In this document: positions 10,157 through 21,050 of the stretch, piece after piece
Layout of the letters: every line of letters begins with the position of its first letter
Position numbering within the stretch: position 1 is the stretch's first letter
Assembly: GCF_001540865.1 (NCBI RefSeq)
Contig: NC_033625.1
Location: forward strand, 13,301,890-13,365,889
Length of the DNA: 64,000 bases
Direction: 5' to 3'
DNA from: Ananas comosus
Lineage: Eukaryota > Streptophyta > Magnoliopsida > Poales > Bromeliaceae
Made by a program: the position numbers and the translations under genes
Notes under the pieces: model-generated
Databases searched by the model: none
What the model saw: only the letters and a program-made list of their open reading frames with translations
Told to the model about the DNA's origin: nothing

Positions 10157-11996
10157 GTGAGTTTCTAGGGTCTTAATTCAACAATATCCTCCTCGATCTC
10201 TTGTTTTCTTGCAATTGATGCTTCGGCGCCTCCAGATCCCTCTTTTTCCCCAAAATTTTCGGTGTTTTTGGGATCTTTTTGGTGATAATATCGTAAAGAT
10301 TCTGACTTCAGTGTTGTTGTGGTAGATGCGCTTCAGATCTTGGAATCTGAGGTGGTTTCCTTCTCATTTGACGCGTGATTAGGGTTTTATCAGCTTAGTT
10401 TAGGGTTTAGGGTTTTCGATTCGATCTGTGTATGTAAATTAGGGTTTCTCCCTTGCCTTTGGTTTTGAGATTTTATCTGTGGCGATTACCACATTTGAAT
10501 CTTTGCGCCATTTTGCAATACTTTGTTGTTTAAATCCTTTGATGATTATTAAGTTAACATTTAGTTGCTCGCTTGCTCTTGTATGCCTGTTTGGTTGCAT
10601 GACATTAAATACGAATTGATTATATATTTTTGTTTTTGTGGTCTAATTGTGTTCTTTTTTCGGTTCTTGTGTTCTGTGATGCGAATTTATGATCGATATG
10701 TTAGTATATTGATTGTTCTGTAAAGGTGGGATATCTTTCCATTTACTGATAACTTGCAAATGACCTTTCAACTTGCATTTAGATCTATGTCTACTGGAAC
10801 ATAGTAGGAGATTCTCCAATCGGTAGTCAATTCTGAGAGTTTGCATCACTGATTTGTTCTTGATTTCGGCTGGAGTTTTGAAGCTTCGGTTCTTGGCTGA
10901 TTTGTTTCCAATATCGTTGAAAGGCTAGAATAATTTATAAAGTTTGAATCTCATCGTAGACGCACAGCTCTGTTGTATAATTAACATAGTTTGGAAGACT
11001 GCTGTTATGAATTAGTATTGCTGATTTATGCTTCTTCTAAGTCACAAAGAGTGAAAGATATTATACAAGTAGTTCATCAAAAGCCGAGAAATCCTTATAT
11101 GCTTTACCTGTCAACCAATTCTTCGATTTTCATTAATTAGCTTCGATTTTTATTGTAAATGTATAAGAGAAGTATCTGTTGTATAGTGGAAATCTCAGTT
11201 GTCTCCCGCATCAGATTTCATCAGGATTAATTTTAGATCGAAGGTTAAAACACTTTTTGAGTGTTCAGTGCTTCAATTGCAAAGTGATTGGTGATGCGAG
11301 TGCAAGTTGGGAATTCCAAGATTGTTTCCTAAGTTTAACTTGCATGGTTCTAACACTTATTCCAAGGGATTTTGGAGGGCAGTTAAAGTCTGCTGAAAAT
11401 CCTCTAATCTCTTCTAGGAGAGGTATTAAATGGACAAGTGCAGTACTGCAGTGGTGGAAAGAATATCTCTCAATGAAGACAGGAAAACTTGCATAGTGCA
11501 ACTTTACAAATCAGTCTAAGAACAAGGCTTCTTCTAATATCGACTGTCAAGTTTTTTAAAACTGGTGCAAGCATCCACCCTTCCGGATACGTGCTTGAGC
11601 GTACACCGCATCAGCTTATTGCGTAGGCACCATATAGTCATTACAATGTGAGTGAGCCGCCCACTGTGCATTTTAACAGACACAGGTGGGCATAGTGTGA
11701 TATGTCTACAATTATAACTAGCTACTAAAAGATGAGTAGGCATAGCATGATGTTGTTGTTTTTTACATGATAGTCTATTTGTTTCTCTTGTAACTTGTTT
11801 GGCTGTGAAACATCTAACTTTAACCTAACTTTAACAGAAAGAAAAGGTAGAACTGACGCGTATAATTTTCTGATTTTTCTCTTTTTATGACTATGATTTC
11901 TCGTCTGTTTTGCTATTCTTTCTAGTATTTCTTGAAGTTTCAACGGCTGTTAGCTAACTTTTGATATTGGTTCTATTTATAGATTCTTGCTTCCAG
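10157..11996 (+). other. Candidate leader intron 1
   Basis: About 1.8 kb of T-rich DNA running from GTGAGT to an acceptor TTGCTTCCAG at 11996. The reading frames within it show no domains. Splicing is predicted by eye only. Confidence 0.45.
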
Positions 11997-12068
11997 TGGA
12001 AAGCAGAAATCCGCCATTTCTGATTATAAGGGTGTAGTGCGGCTTGTGTGCAAGGCCTTTTGCATAAG
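11997..12068 (+). other. Candidate leader exon 2 (5' UTR)
   Basis: A 72-bp stretch without an ATG between an acceptor (CTTCCAG) and a strong donor (AAG/GTAAGA at 12069). It is less AT-rich than its flanks. Confidence 0.45.
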
Positions 12069-12889
12069 GTAAGAAAGTTGATCACATGCTTCCTTTTGGC
12101 ATCTCGTTGTATATTTTATTTGTTTATGAAATTTTCATATATGCTTATCTTCTGCCTGCTAAGATTAGGCATCAATTTTATGCACTTGTTTTAGTCAGTA
12201 GTCAGTCTGATGGAGTAATACATTTTGTCCATTCTAAAAAAAAAAAAAGAGTAGAAGTTTTGAAATATCTGTGAAAAGCAAGATGCCCATACGTAGAGAT
12301 ATATATCATGTAGTCTGCTTCCTTGCGCATTCTCTGGATGGGGAAATAAATTGATTAGAAGTTTTAAATATTTGTTACCCCAAAGACTAAGATAATGAAA
12401 TGCTTAACAATCTTTATTAGAGAACTACAAGTTTATTCTGAAATAGTAGTGATACATGTGCTAAAGTGGCAATTTATACTTTTTTTTTGGAATCCAGCTG
12501 ATTCTTGTTGTTTCGGATTTTGACTGTTCCAAGCTCGTTATTTTACTGGCAATTTTCAATTGCAAGCTAAAAATTCATTTCGCATGGATTTCTTTTTGTA
12601 AATTCTAATAAACCCTTTATTTTTGCCTTGGACTTGTTGGGTCTAGGATGCAGGAATATCCGTTTTCATTTTGCCGACCTTCCGCTTTAACTTGTTTATA
12701 TGTTATCATTTGTTTCTCTTGGTAAATATTTGTGCATTTGCAAAATCTTTCTTTTACGTGGCAATACCAAACACCAAATCACTTATATCTGCTCGAGTCA
12801 TCTCTAGAGCATGGGGTGTTCAAAGAGCTAACATTGGTTTTTTCTCATTTGTGAGATGCACTTCTTTGCATCATCTCACCATTATGCAG
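12069..12889 (+). other. Candidate leader intron 2
   Basis: T-rich DNA from GTAAGA to the acceptor ATTATGCAG, ending 31 bases before the ATG of the coding exon. It includes an A12 run near 12237. Confidence 0.5.
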
Positions 12890-12920
12890 GTGTCGAGTCT
12901 ATATCTTATAGCACCATCAA

Positions 12921-13763
12921 ATGGACAGCAGGAGATTCCTGCAGCTGGTCGAGGAGAAGAAGAAGCGGATCCTCGAGAAGAAGGAAGCCCCGCTGAAATG
13001 GGAACAGAAGCTCGAAACTGCAGCCAAGGCAAAAGCTGATGCGGAAGCAAAAGAGAGGAAGCTGAAGGCCTCTAAGACAAAGAGGAAGGCCGACTCTGCC
13101 TCGGATTACGATAGTGATTCTGATAGCAGCGACGATGAGCGGAAGCACAGGAAGAAGCGGTCTCACAAAAAGCACCGGAAACACAATAGATCGAAGCGGA
13201 GGAGCTCGAGTGATGCGAGCAGCAGCGATGATTACGATAGTGGCTTTGAGGGAGATCGACATAGGAAGAGGAATTCTCATAAGCGGAAACACAGGCGCCA
13301 TTCCCATTCTGATGATTCAGACTCTAGCAACGAAGATGATGACGTGAGAGCTGTCCGAAGAAGCCATTCGAGGCACCACAAAAGACGGCACTTGTCGTCA
13401 GATGACGACTCAGGGCCGGAATCCGGAGAGAGGAAGGGCTGGGTGAAGCACAAGCACCGCCACCACCAGAGCTCGAGCGCAGAAGACTCGACCTCGGGTA
13501 CTGACGACAATCGCAGGCGCGAGCGGAGGAACCACTCTGTTGGTAAATCATCGGAAGAGGACGGGGAGGAGTCTGGGAAGCCGAGAAAGCCCCACCACAA
13601 GCATGAGTATCACCGCCACGGCAGTCATCGGCACCACCATGGGCACCGCCACAACCACCACCACGACCAACATCACGGAACTGCGGCGGAACCCAACGGG
13701 AAGTCGGAGGAGAACGAGGGGAAGCATTCTCCTGATGGAGCGAAAAACGCAGAAGATGCTTGA
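12921..13763 (+). CDS. Lys/Arg/Ser/Asp-rich basic protein with His-rich C-terminus, function unknown
   Basis: A 280-residue frame in one coding exon. The start is the first ATG after the predicted acceptor at 12890. Residues 1-32 (MDSRRFLQLVEEKKKRILEK and on) form a charged, probably helical segment that I recognise as conserved in uncharacterised plant proteins. Residues 33-60 are an Ala/Lys-rich helix. From about 60 to 200 the chain alternates acidic Ser/Asp clusters with Lys/Arg/His clusters, resembling disordered nuclear RS/SR-like or FAM133-like proteins. Residues about 227-255 are dominated by His. No enzyme motif, signal peptide or membrane segment is visible. A nuclear, RNA-related role is inference from composition. 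The His tract could bind metal. The 3' half is duplicated and broken at 16421-16690. Confidence 0.8.
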   Translation: MDSRRFLQLVEEKKKRILEKKEAPLKWEQKLETAAKAKADAEAKERKLKASKTKRKADSASDYDSDSDSSDDERKHRKKRSHKKHRKHNRSKRRSSSDASSSDDYDSGFEGDRHRKRNSHKRKHRRHSHSDDSDSSNEDDDVRAVRRSHSRHHKRRHLSSDDDSGPESGERKGWVKHKHRHHQSSSAEDSTSGTDDNRRRERRNHSVGKSSEEDGEESGKPRKPHHKHEYHRHGSHRHHHGHRHNHHHDQHHGTAAEPNGKSEENEGKHSPDGAKNAEDA

Positions 13764-14986
13764 GATAGTCTGATTATTCCTGCCTTTCTTTGGATTGGAG
13801 GAACTCGGTTCTGAAAGTGCCAAAATTTCTTTCCGACTTGCAGACTGCTATGGTTGCTTGTACTAGGTTTTCTGCTTAATTGTGGTCGGCTCGTTTGTAT
13901 GATACGATTGCTGATCTCCTGCTTCAATTTGTTTTTATAACTAATCTGTAGGCATCATGGAAGTCTTTCACATTTATGCGTTTGGAATCTAAAAATTGTC
14001 TGTAAATGTATTGGTGGCATTGTGTTGTTTCCAGTCAAGCATGTATATTTCCCTTCTCTTCTCACTTCTTAAACAAGAAGATGTGAGGCGGTGGAATCTA
14101 AGGAAGATGATAGATTAAACCTCTAATTTCCAAAGACTCCTGAAGTCAGCCAAATTAAGACTCCAGTATCCTATGATCGGGCAGATTCGGCAATTTGAAT
14201 CTTCTTTTGTCTGAACAGAAAACTACTGGGGGATTCTGAAGCATAGCCCGATTCTGCAATTTGAATCTTCTTTTGTCTGAGCGGAAAACTACTGTGGGAT
14301 TCTGAAGCATAAGAACCTACTTAAATCAACGCTAGCAGATGCGCCGTGCAGTGTCCAAGCTTGTACGCGGCTAGGCCCAAGATGTATGAAAGTTCTTTTT
14401 AAGTTTATGCCCCACTTATGTCATGGTTTGAACCTCATCAATGTCGTGTTTCGGAACAACATGCATTCAACGTTTTATAGCTCATACAACATGATGAGGG
14501 GGCCTGCCCCAGTAAAGTTCTTTATCAGTATATTGAGGAAGAAGCAACATGTTTATGTTTACTGGGTAGTTAAGAGGATGGGAGGCATGATATTTGTATT
14601 GTTGGTCATGTAGTAAGTTTGATTTCACTTTACATGGCTATCTATAAAATAACGCCTTATCATTTAACAAAGAAATGATATATATTGGATGGAAAATGTT
14701 CTATCGTCCAATCGTCTGGATTCAATCTATACAAAGGCATACAAAATGCTGGGATATTTGAGTAAACTTAAATTAACTTAATTAAAAAATATAAAATTTG
14801 CGATTGTGAATTGGGCTTGTTTCTAATTTTCTATATGAAAATATTTGGAAAATGATATTATTAAATGCGAAAGCTATGCCAAATCATAAAAGGGAGAGAT
14901 ATGCAGTGCTATATGGGGCATAGGCAAATGAGAGGACGTAAGTTTTGCATGCTTATGGCGATCATATATTTACTAGATATGTGTTG
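13764..14986. other. 3' flank of the basic-protein gene
   Basis: Contains the 3' UTR and downstream DNA. The last part (about 14600-14780) carries a TIR-family end also seen near 17110, 34167 and 46497. Much of 14090-14985 is duplicated at 16680-17455. Confidence 0.6.
14184..14315 (+). repeat. Two tandem 66-bp units
   Basis: Units 14184-14249 and 14250-14315 both begin GATTC(G/T)GCAATTTGAATC and differ at only a few positions. The duplicated locus near 16760 has a single unit, so the tandem doubling is either specific to this copy or was lost in the other. Confidence 0.85.
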
Positions 14987-15940
14987 TGTTAGAATTTAAT
15001 TAAATTTGTAATAGAATACTATTTAAATTAGAATTATATTTAAATTTATTAGAGATCAATTAATTAATATTTAAATATTAAATCAAGTAGGATTCTTAAT
15101 TACGTTAGAATTGGGTACGTTCTGATTAATGCTTTATACAAGAATCATGTGGAGTGCTCTTTCAGGGATTGTACTGCTAAAAATATTAGGTCAAGTGTTA
15201 TATGCACCTCTTGTGAGGATACTTGAGTGAGTAGTTTTTGGAAATTTATATAAGAAAAGAGATAGACGAAAGAGATTCAGAAGAAGGGTTTACGTTGAAG
15301 CTAGGAGCAAGATGTTTCTTGATTAGTGAATTTTATTTCATTTGTATTTTTCTTGTTATGCAAATTCTTTCCTTTTGAATAAGATAGATTCATATATGAA
15401 AGAGGCTGACAATAAGTTCTTTCCAAATTAACTATTTGTTCCTCTGTTAGAGATGTTGCAGAAATGTATGCGATCGAGTAAATAACTCTACGAAGGAATG
15501 GATCAGATCGAATTGGAAAATGGAAAGATTTGTACAAGTTATACGTTTCGTCACCACTTTGTAGAAAATCGTTAGGTATAAATATGTCAGATACCTGTGA
15601 CTCGATTGGTGAAATAGTCGCTCTCTCCAAAAAAATATTTTTTTTAACCGACGTACAAAGAAAATATTTTGTTGCGAATGAACAAGATATTGAGGAATTG
15701 TCCATATGTAAGATCATAATTATTGATACGGGTCTTTTCCACATAAAAAGGGAATCTTTTGTTACAATAGAACCAGAAGTGATGTGGATCATTCAAGAAT
15801 CGAAGTCGATTAGTTTTTGTTGAAAAGACGGGAATCCTAATAAGTGGCAGGGCAATAAGTATTAGATAAATAGCAATTGGTACCAGAACGAATTACAGGT
15901 TCCCAAAATCTAGTATTGAGCGAGTACTAGATTCCCAACA
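14987..15940 (+). mobile_element. Decayed copia LTR (same family as the element at 19235)
   Basis: Starts TGTTAGAATTTAATTAAATT and ends ATTCCCAACA, matching the LTR ends of the 19235-25226 element. It is followed by a degenerate primer-binding site and gag start. At 954 bp it is longer than that element's LTRs (624 and 709 bp), so it has insertions or is another subfamily. The 3' half of the element is missing. Confidence 0.65.
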
Positions 15941-16245
15941 ATTAGTATCAGGGCTAAAAATTATCGATCCACAGGAGAGATCGATAAAGATGGCCATGAA
16001 AATCGAAATCGAGATGTTCGATGGTAAGAACAATTTCGACTTGTGGCTGATTAAATTACGGATAATCCTCGGACAGTAAGAGTTGGACAAGACGTTGAAC
16101 GTGTAATATTTCAAAAATTTAATTGTCGAAATGACTACAGTTTCAACGACTGGTCGGCACTTCAATTGAGTGTCGGAACGCGTTAAAATTGTTTTGACGC
16201 TACAAACGAATCTGAAACGCAACTTTAATTCAGCTGAAACAAGTT
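15941..16245 (+). pseudogene. Truncated copia gag start
   Basis: Just after the LTR there is a degenerate PBS (TTAGTATCAGGGC, 15942), then a leader and ATG near 15989 encoding MAMKIEIEMFDGKNNFDLWL, a typical copia gag N-terminus. The frame meets a TAA after about 29 codons, at the same position as the stop in the element at 19908, and several more stops follow. Homology ends near 16245. No protease, integrase or RT remains. Confidence 0.65.
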
Positions 16246-16420
16246 AAGTGTTTAGTGCTAAGGGCACAACTTAACAATTCCAACCATCCGTAACTAAGGT
16301 TCTATCCTCTTATAGCCAGCTGAATTATATATACTCATCTTCCTCTCTTCTCTCCCTCTCCCTGCTCTTTTCCTGCTGGCTGGCAGCAGCAGCAGCAGCA
16401 GCATGGCAGTGGCCGTGGCA

Positions 16421-16690
16421 GCACAAGCACCGCCACCACCAGAGCTCGAGCGCAGAGGACTCGACCTCGGATTCTGACAACAATCGCAGGCGTGAGCTGA
16501 GACACCACTCGGTCGGTAAATCATCGGAAGAGGATGGGGAGGAGTTTCAGAAGCCGAGAAAGTCCACAAGCACACGCACCACTGCGACAGCGGTCATCAG
16601 TACCACCACGGGTGCCGCCACATCCACCACCACGGTCAACATCATGGAACTGCCGCGGAACCCAACAGAAAGTCAGTGGAATGATAAATT
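16421..16690 (+). pseudogene. Duplicated, broken 3' part of the basic-protein gene
   Basis: Matches 13449 to about 13708 of the intact gene, from the KHKHRHHQSSSAEDSTS segment onward. A small deletion near 16567 shifts the frame so that the His-rich tail is lost. About 400 bp corresponding to the end of the CDS and the 3' UTR start are missing; then homology resumes. No start codon in frame, and upstream sequence unrelated to the gene (including a short CAG run at 16386). Not expected to make the original product. Confidence 0.8.
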
Positions 16691-17455
16691 AAACCTCTGG
16701 GAAGACTATCAATTGCAAGACAAGACTGGAGTATCGTGCACACTGGTTGCCTCAAGTAGAAGGTGCAATTTGAATCTTCTTTTGTCTGAATAGAAGACTA
16801 CTTGGGGGGGCCAGCCTGCAGGCCCAAGAATGAAAGTTTCTTTTAACTTTATTTGCCATCCATATCATTATTTGAATCTAATCTATGGCTCATGATACAT
16901 TCATGCTACCCAAGCTGCTCCTGCTCATATCACTTGCTGCGCGTTTCGCAGCAACATGCATTCTACATGTTACAGCACATACAACATGTTAACTGGAGCT
17001 CATTCGGGTGTCCCTGAAACGACAGGCCTTGCCCCGGTGAAATTTTTTTTCAACATGTTTTTGTTTCCTGGGTAGTTAGAGCATAAGAAGCATGGTGTTT
17101 TCATTGTTGGTCATGTAGTAACTTCGGTTTCACCTTACATGGCTATCTATAAAATAACGCCTCTTCAGTTAAACGAAGAAACGATATATAATGGAAGGAA
17201 AACTTTCTATCTTCCAGCCATCTCGGCTCAATTATGCAATTGTATATTACAATGCGATATTGGAGTAAACCTAATTAACTTAATTAAAATTTATAAAATT
17301 TTCTGTCTAGATTTGCGCTTATCCCCAATATTTCATATGAAAACGCAAAAACTATATCCAACAATAAGAGGGAGGCATATACAGTACAATTTGGGGCATA
17401 GGAAAAAGATGGTATGTAAATTTTGTATGTTCGTATATTTACTAGATATATGTTA
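16691..17455. repeat. Duplicate of the gene's downstream flank
   Basis: Collinear with about 14093-14985. It shares the AATTTGAATCTTCTTTTGTC word, the CATGGCTATCTATAAAATAA word and the terminal TATTTACTAGATAT word, with many substitutions and small indels. This shows the duplication extended well past the gene. Confidence 0.75.
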
Positions 17456-18959
17456 GATATGTGTTGAAATAGTTTGGTATGATATAGAATTAAAAGTTTA
17501 AATATTAGCAATTGGTTAAAATTGTGATTAATTTTGCGATTTGTAAAAAAAAAAAACAATATTTTATGTAACAAATAAATATAAAAATTTATTTCATTAT
17601 AATTATATTAATATATTAAGTATTTAAATCGGTAATATATTAGATTAAAGTATAGAAAAACTAATCAAATTGAATAACTATTGAATCTGGATCAAAGTTT
17701 AGGAGGTAGGTATTTTATTACAGACAAAACCAATAATTTATCCATCTATAGAGCTTAACAAACTTTTGAAATGCCTGGTGCAATCAATACTTGTTACACA
17801 GTTTACTAGTTTCAAATTTATTCGCGCAGGCACATAGATCTGTCTTTTTCTTTGCTTTTGTATGTAGATGTTGAAAAGAGTACAATAGTATTTGAAGAAA
17901 CATAAATTTATTTTATTCTCGTTTATCTAAGCATGATAAATTTGGGGATATAAAAGTAGAATTTACTATTTCCTATCTATTGCTTTTACCTGTGTTTAAT
18001 TTACAAATATTTTGAACCATGAATTGGATTAGTTTTATTATGATCTGAGCTTACATAGATTTGAGCAATACTAATTGAGCAATAAGATATGGATAATTAA
18101 TATGTGATGTATTGAGTTTTAATTTAGTTATGTTCTCGATCTCCATTATATAACAGTATTTCCAATTATCTGATAAACTTATACCTTACTCCCTCAGGTT
18201 TCAAATAATTTTAGAAATTTTTATCTTTTTATTATTGTATGTAAGTGTTCCACAAATAGCCATTTTCAATATGTTTTCGAGGAATTTAAAAATATTACTG
18301 AAACAATTCTAGCTCCTATTACTGTGTAAATATCATGTGTGCATCCCTTATTTTAGTCTTGTCTCTTCTCTCTCCATGCTCCATCCATATAAATTTTTAC
18401 TAATATATTGAACTTAAGAGCTTAAAAATGTATTAAAAATTTAAAAGTAAAAGCAACTAATTGAGTGCTTTTAGATTCTATACTTAAAAGATTTTCAATG
18501 GGAACTCAGTGAAATAAAAAACTAAAAAGTTCAAGAAAATTATTATAAACATCAAATCTCGAGTAATATCTGAATTTTCTCTAGTTTTTAACTCCATTTT
18601 TGTAGAGTTTAGTTTGGTTCATATATATTTCTATAAAATTTTGAAAGATTGAATTTATACCTGTAAAATTTTAATTATCATATATATATTTCTCTAGATC
18701 TTCAAAAAAAGCAAATTTATCTTAATAGTTTGACTACTGCTAGTTGACCATTAGATTTTCACCACTTGTACCATTATGCCTGAAAAATATATATATTTAA
18801 AAATTTATCTAGAATTTTTAATTTATAATTCACGTTGACCGATTCAAATCAAACAAATCGAAAGTTGGATAGTAAAATCAAAATTTTGAAAGGTTAGAGA
18901 GCCAAATCTAAATGGTCCATAATTTAGGTAATTAAGTTCCATACTTTCTACCTAAATTT
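17456..18959. other. AT-rich intergenic DNA
   Basis: About 1.5 kb with no recognisable gene or bounded element. Confidence 0.5.
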
Positions 18960-19229
18960 TGTTATAATTTGAGTCCGATTCCATGCTATTACTAACACCA
19001 AGCGTTGATGCTACCGAGTTTTTTGCTGTTAAATCTATCATTTTGACTATTTTCATCCCTTACATCATACTATTCCACCAACCACCTACTAAATCCTAAA
19101 GGACCACTACCATCATAACCGCACATTCTTTCATCCAAAGGCGAAAAATCTATGCCATTGATAGCATTAAACACTTGGTACTACCAAGTTTTTCGCCACT
19201 GCTCATTTAATCATGTCTATCCGTTAGAT
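18960..19229. repeat. MITE-like repeat, family M4 (two adjacent fragments)
   Basis: Words such as ACCGCACATTCTTTCATC, GGCGAAAAATCT and TTAGATCATACTATT recur at 33225-33950 and 56540-56660. The copia element at 19235 inserted in one such copy, whose other half resumes at 25232. Confidence 0.5.
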
Positions 19230-19234
19230 CATAC

Positions 19235-19858
19235 TGTTAGGATTTGGTTAGATTTGTAGTTAAATCCTAATTGGATTATGATTAATATTTAAATCTGTTG
19301 AAGATAAATTAAGATTTAAATATTAATTAGAGTATGAATCTAACTAGATTAGAATAAATATTTAAATCTATTAAAGATAAAAGAAATATAAATTTAAATA
19401 TTTATTAGAGTAGGAATCCTAAATATACTAGGATTGGAGTACGTTTTATTGTAAGCATTATATAAGCATAATGTGGGGTGCTTTTGGAGAGAGAGTAGGG
19501 CAAAAAAAGTTGAAGCTCTTAGGTGGGTTGTACTAGAGAGAGAGAAAAGACGAGAGAAGGATAGAAGAGATTCAGAAAGAGAGCTCGGGTTGTAACTACT
19601 CTATACAGAAGATGGGTCATGTGTAATCTTTTCTTATTTAATGAATCTTATTTTACCAGCATATTTCTGTTTGGTTGGTTTTTCTCTCTTTTGTGATTGT
19701 ATCAGCTTTTGCTGAGAAAATGAGTTTATGGTAAAAATCCGATTCGACGCTTCCGTTGCGGAATCCCAACAATCGGTACCGGATCCACAGTAGTAGGTAT
19801 CGGAGCGGGTTGCAGATTCACAAAATCCGGTATTGGGGCGAGTGCCGGATTCCCAACA
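19235..19858 (+). repeat. 5' LTR of the non-autonomous copia element
   Basis: 624 bp, TG...CA ends (TGTTAGGATTT ... TCCCAACA). Clearly alignable to 24518-25226, but lacks about 85 bp present there. Confidence 0.85.
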
Positions 19859-19860
19859 AT

Positions 19861-19872
19861 TGGTATCAAAGC
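19861..19872 (+). other. Primer-binding site
   Basis: TGGTATCAAAGC two bases after the 5' LTR, one base off the TGGTATCAGAGC complement of initiator Met-tRNA that plant copia elements use. Confidence 0.75.
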
Positions 19873-19907
19873 TGAAGGTTACTGATTTGCGGGAGAGTTC
19901 GACGGAG

Positions 19908-21050
19908 ATGGCCATGAAATTCGAAATCGAGAAGTTCAATGACGAGAACAATTTCGGATTAGGGCAGATTAAAGTACGGGCGATTCTCGTACAATAAGAA
20001 TTAGATGAGACGTTGAACGGGAAGGAGGCGAAGCCAGCGGAGGTCATAGACGCGGCATGGACGAAGATGGAGCAAAAGGCATTGAGCACACTTCATCTAT
20101 TATTAGCAGATGAGGTTCTTTACAACGTAGCCAGCGAGACAAAACCGGCGAAGTTGTGGAAGAAATTGGAAGATCTGTACATGATCAAATCCTTGACGAA
20201 CAGGCTGTATCTGAAGCAGTGACTGTTTACGCTGCGGATATAGGAAGCGGCGAGCCTACATGAGCATCTTAACGAGTTCAACATGGTGGTGGCCCAGTTG
20301 GCTAGCATCGGAGTCAATCTGGTTGACGAAAATAAGGCGCTGATTTTATTATTTTCGCTGCCAACGATATATGAGCATCTGGTGACCACGTTGCTTTATG
20401 GCAAGGAAACCATAAGCGTGGAGGCGGTCACGGCGGCGCTTCTCTTGAACGAGATGCGGAAGATGACTCAGCAGTCCGGCATGCAGAGTCGGGATACTGC
20501 TTTGGTGGTGAGAACGAAGAACGAGGCGACAATATCGGCAACCGGAGATCGACAGAAAAAGCCGCTATCCGAGGTGGAGTGCTTTTACTATCACAGGAAA
20601 GTGCATATTAAGCGCAACTGTCGGAAACTTTAGAATGATTTGAAGGAGTTGAAGCGGCAGAGGGAGAAAACTTTCGTGAACCAGGATGAAATGAGTGACG
20701 GCGCAGGCAGCAAAATCGGAGATGATGGATTCTGATGTGCTGTATGCAGCGACCGGAGGTGCTAAAATTTCGGACGTCGCGTGGGTGCTCGATTCGGCGT
20801 GTTCTTTTCATGTTTGCTCGGAAAAGGAGTCTTTTGCTACCTATAAAGCGATTAAGGGTGAAAAAGCTCTAATGGGAAACGGGATGGAGTGTAAAGTTTT
20901 GGGAGTCGGCACGGTGAAGATTCGAATGCACGATGGATTCGTGAGGGCGCTGACAAGTGTGCGGTATGTTCCTGGTTTGAAGCGAAATTTGATCTCGTTA
21001 GGCGCGTTGACTAGAAGGGTTGCGATATTTCGGCTTCAGGTGGAGCTATG
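19908..21050 (+). pseudogene. Copia gag-protease remnant, interrupted
   Basis: The gag starts MAMKFEIEKFNDENNFGLGQ and stays in one frame to 20633 through internal stops (near 19995, 20220 and 20240). It includes the UBN2-like core LSTLHLLLADEVLYNVAS and a degenerate zinc knuckle CFYYHRKVHIKRNC in which the second Cys is Tyr. After a frameshift the protease follows at about 20695-21040 with WVLDSACSFHVC, so the DSG-type active site reads DSA. It then breaks at 21050 where a solo LTR is inserted. The frame resumes at 24266 with the pre-integrase motif ENLYVLNGSTV. Confidence 0.8.

Noticed and set aside
12671..13039. 122-codon frame overlapping the start of the basic-protein gene
   Set aside because: Mostly predicted intron sequence; the other frame has the conserved N-terminus.
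15301..15823. 163- and 97-codon frames on opposite strands
   Set aside because: Lie inside a decayed copia LTR; no domains.
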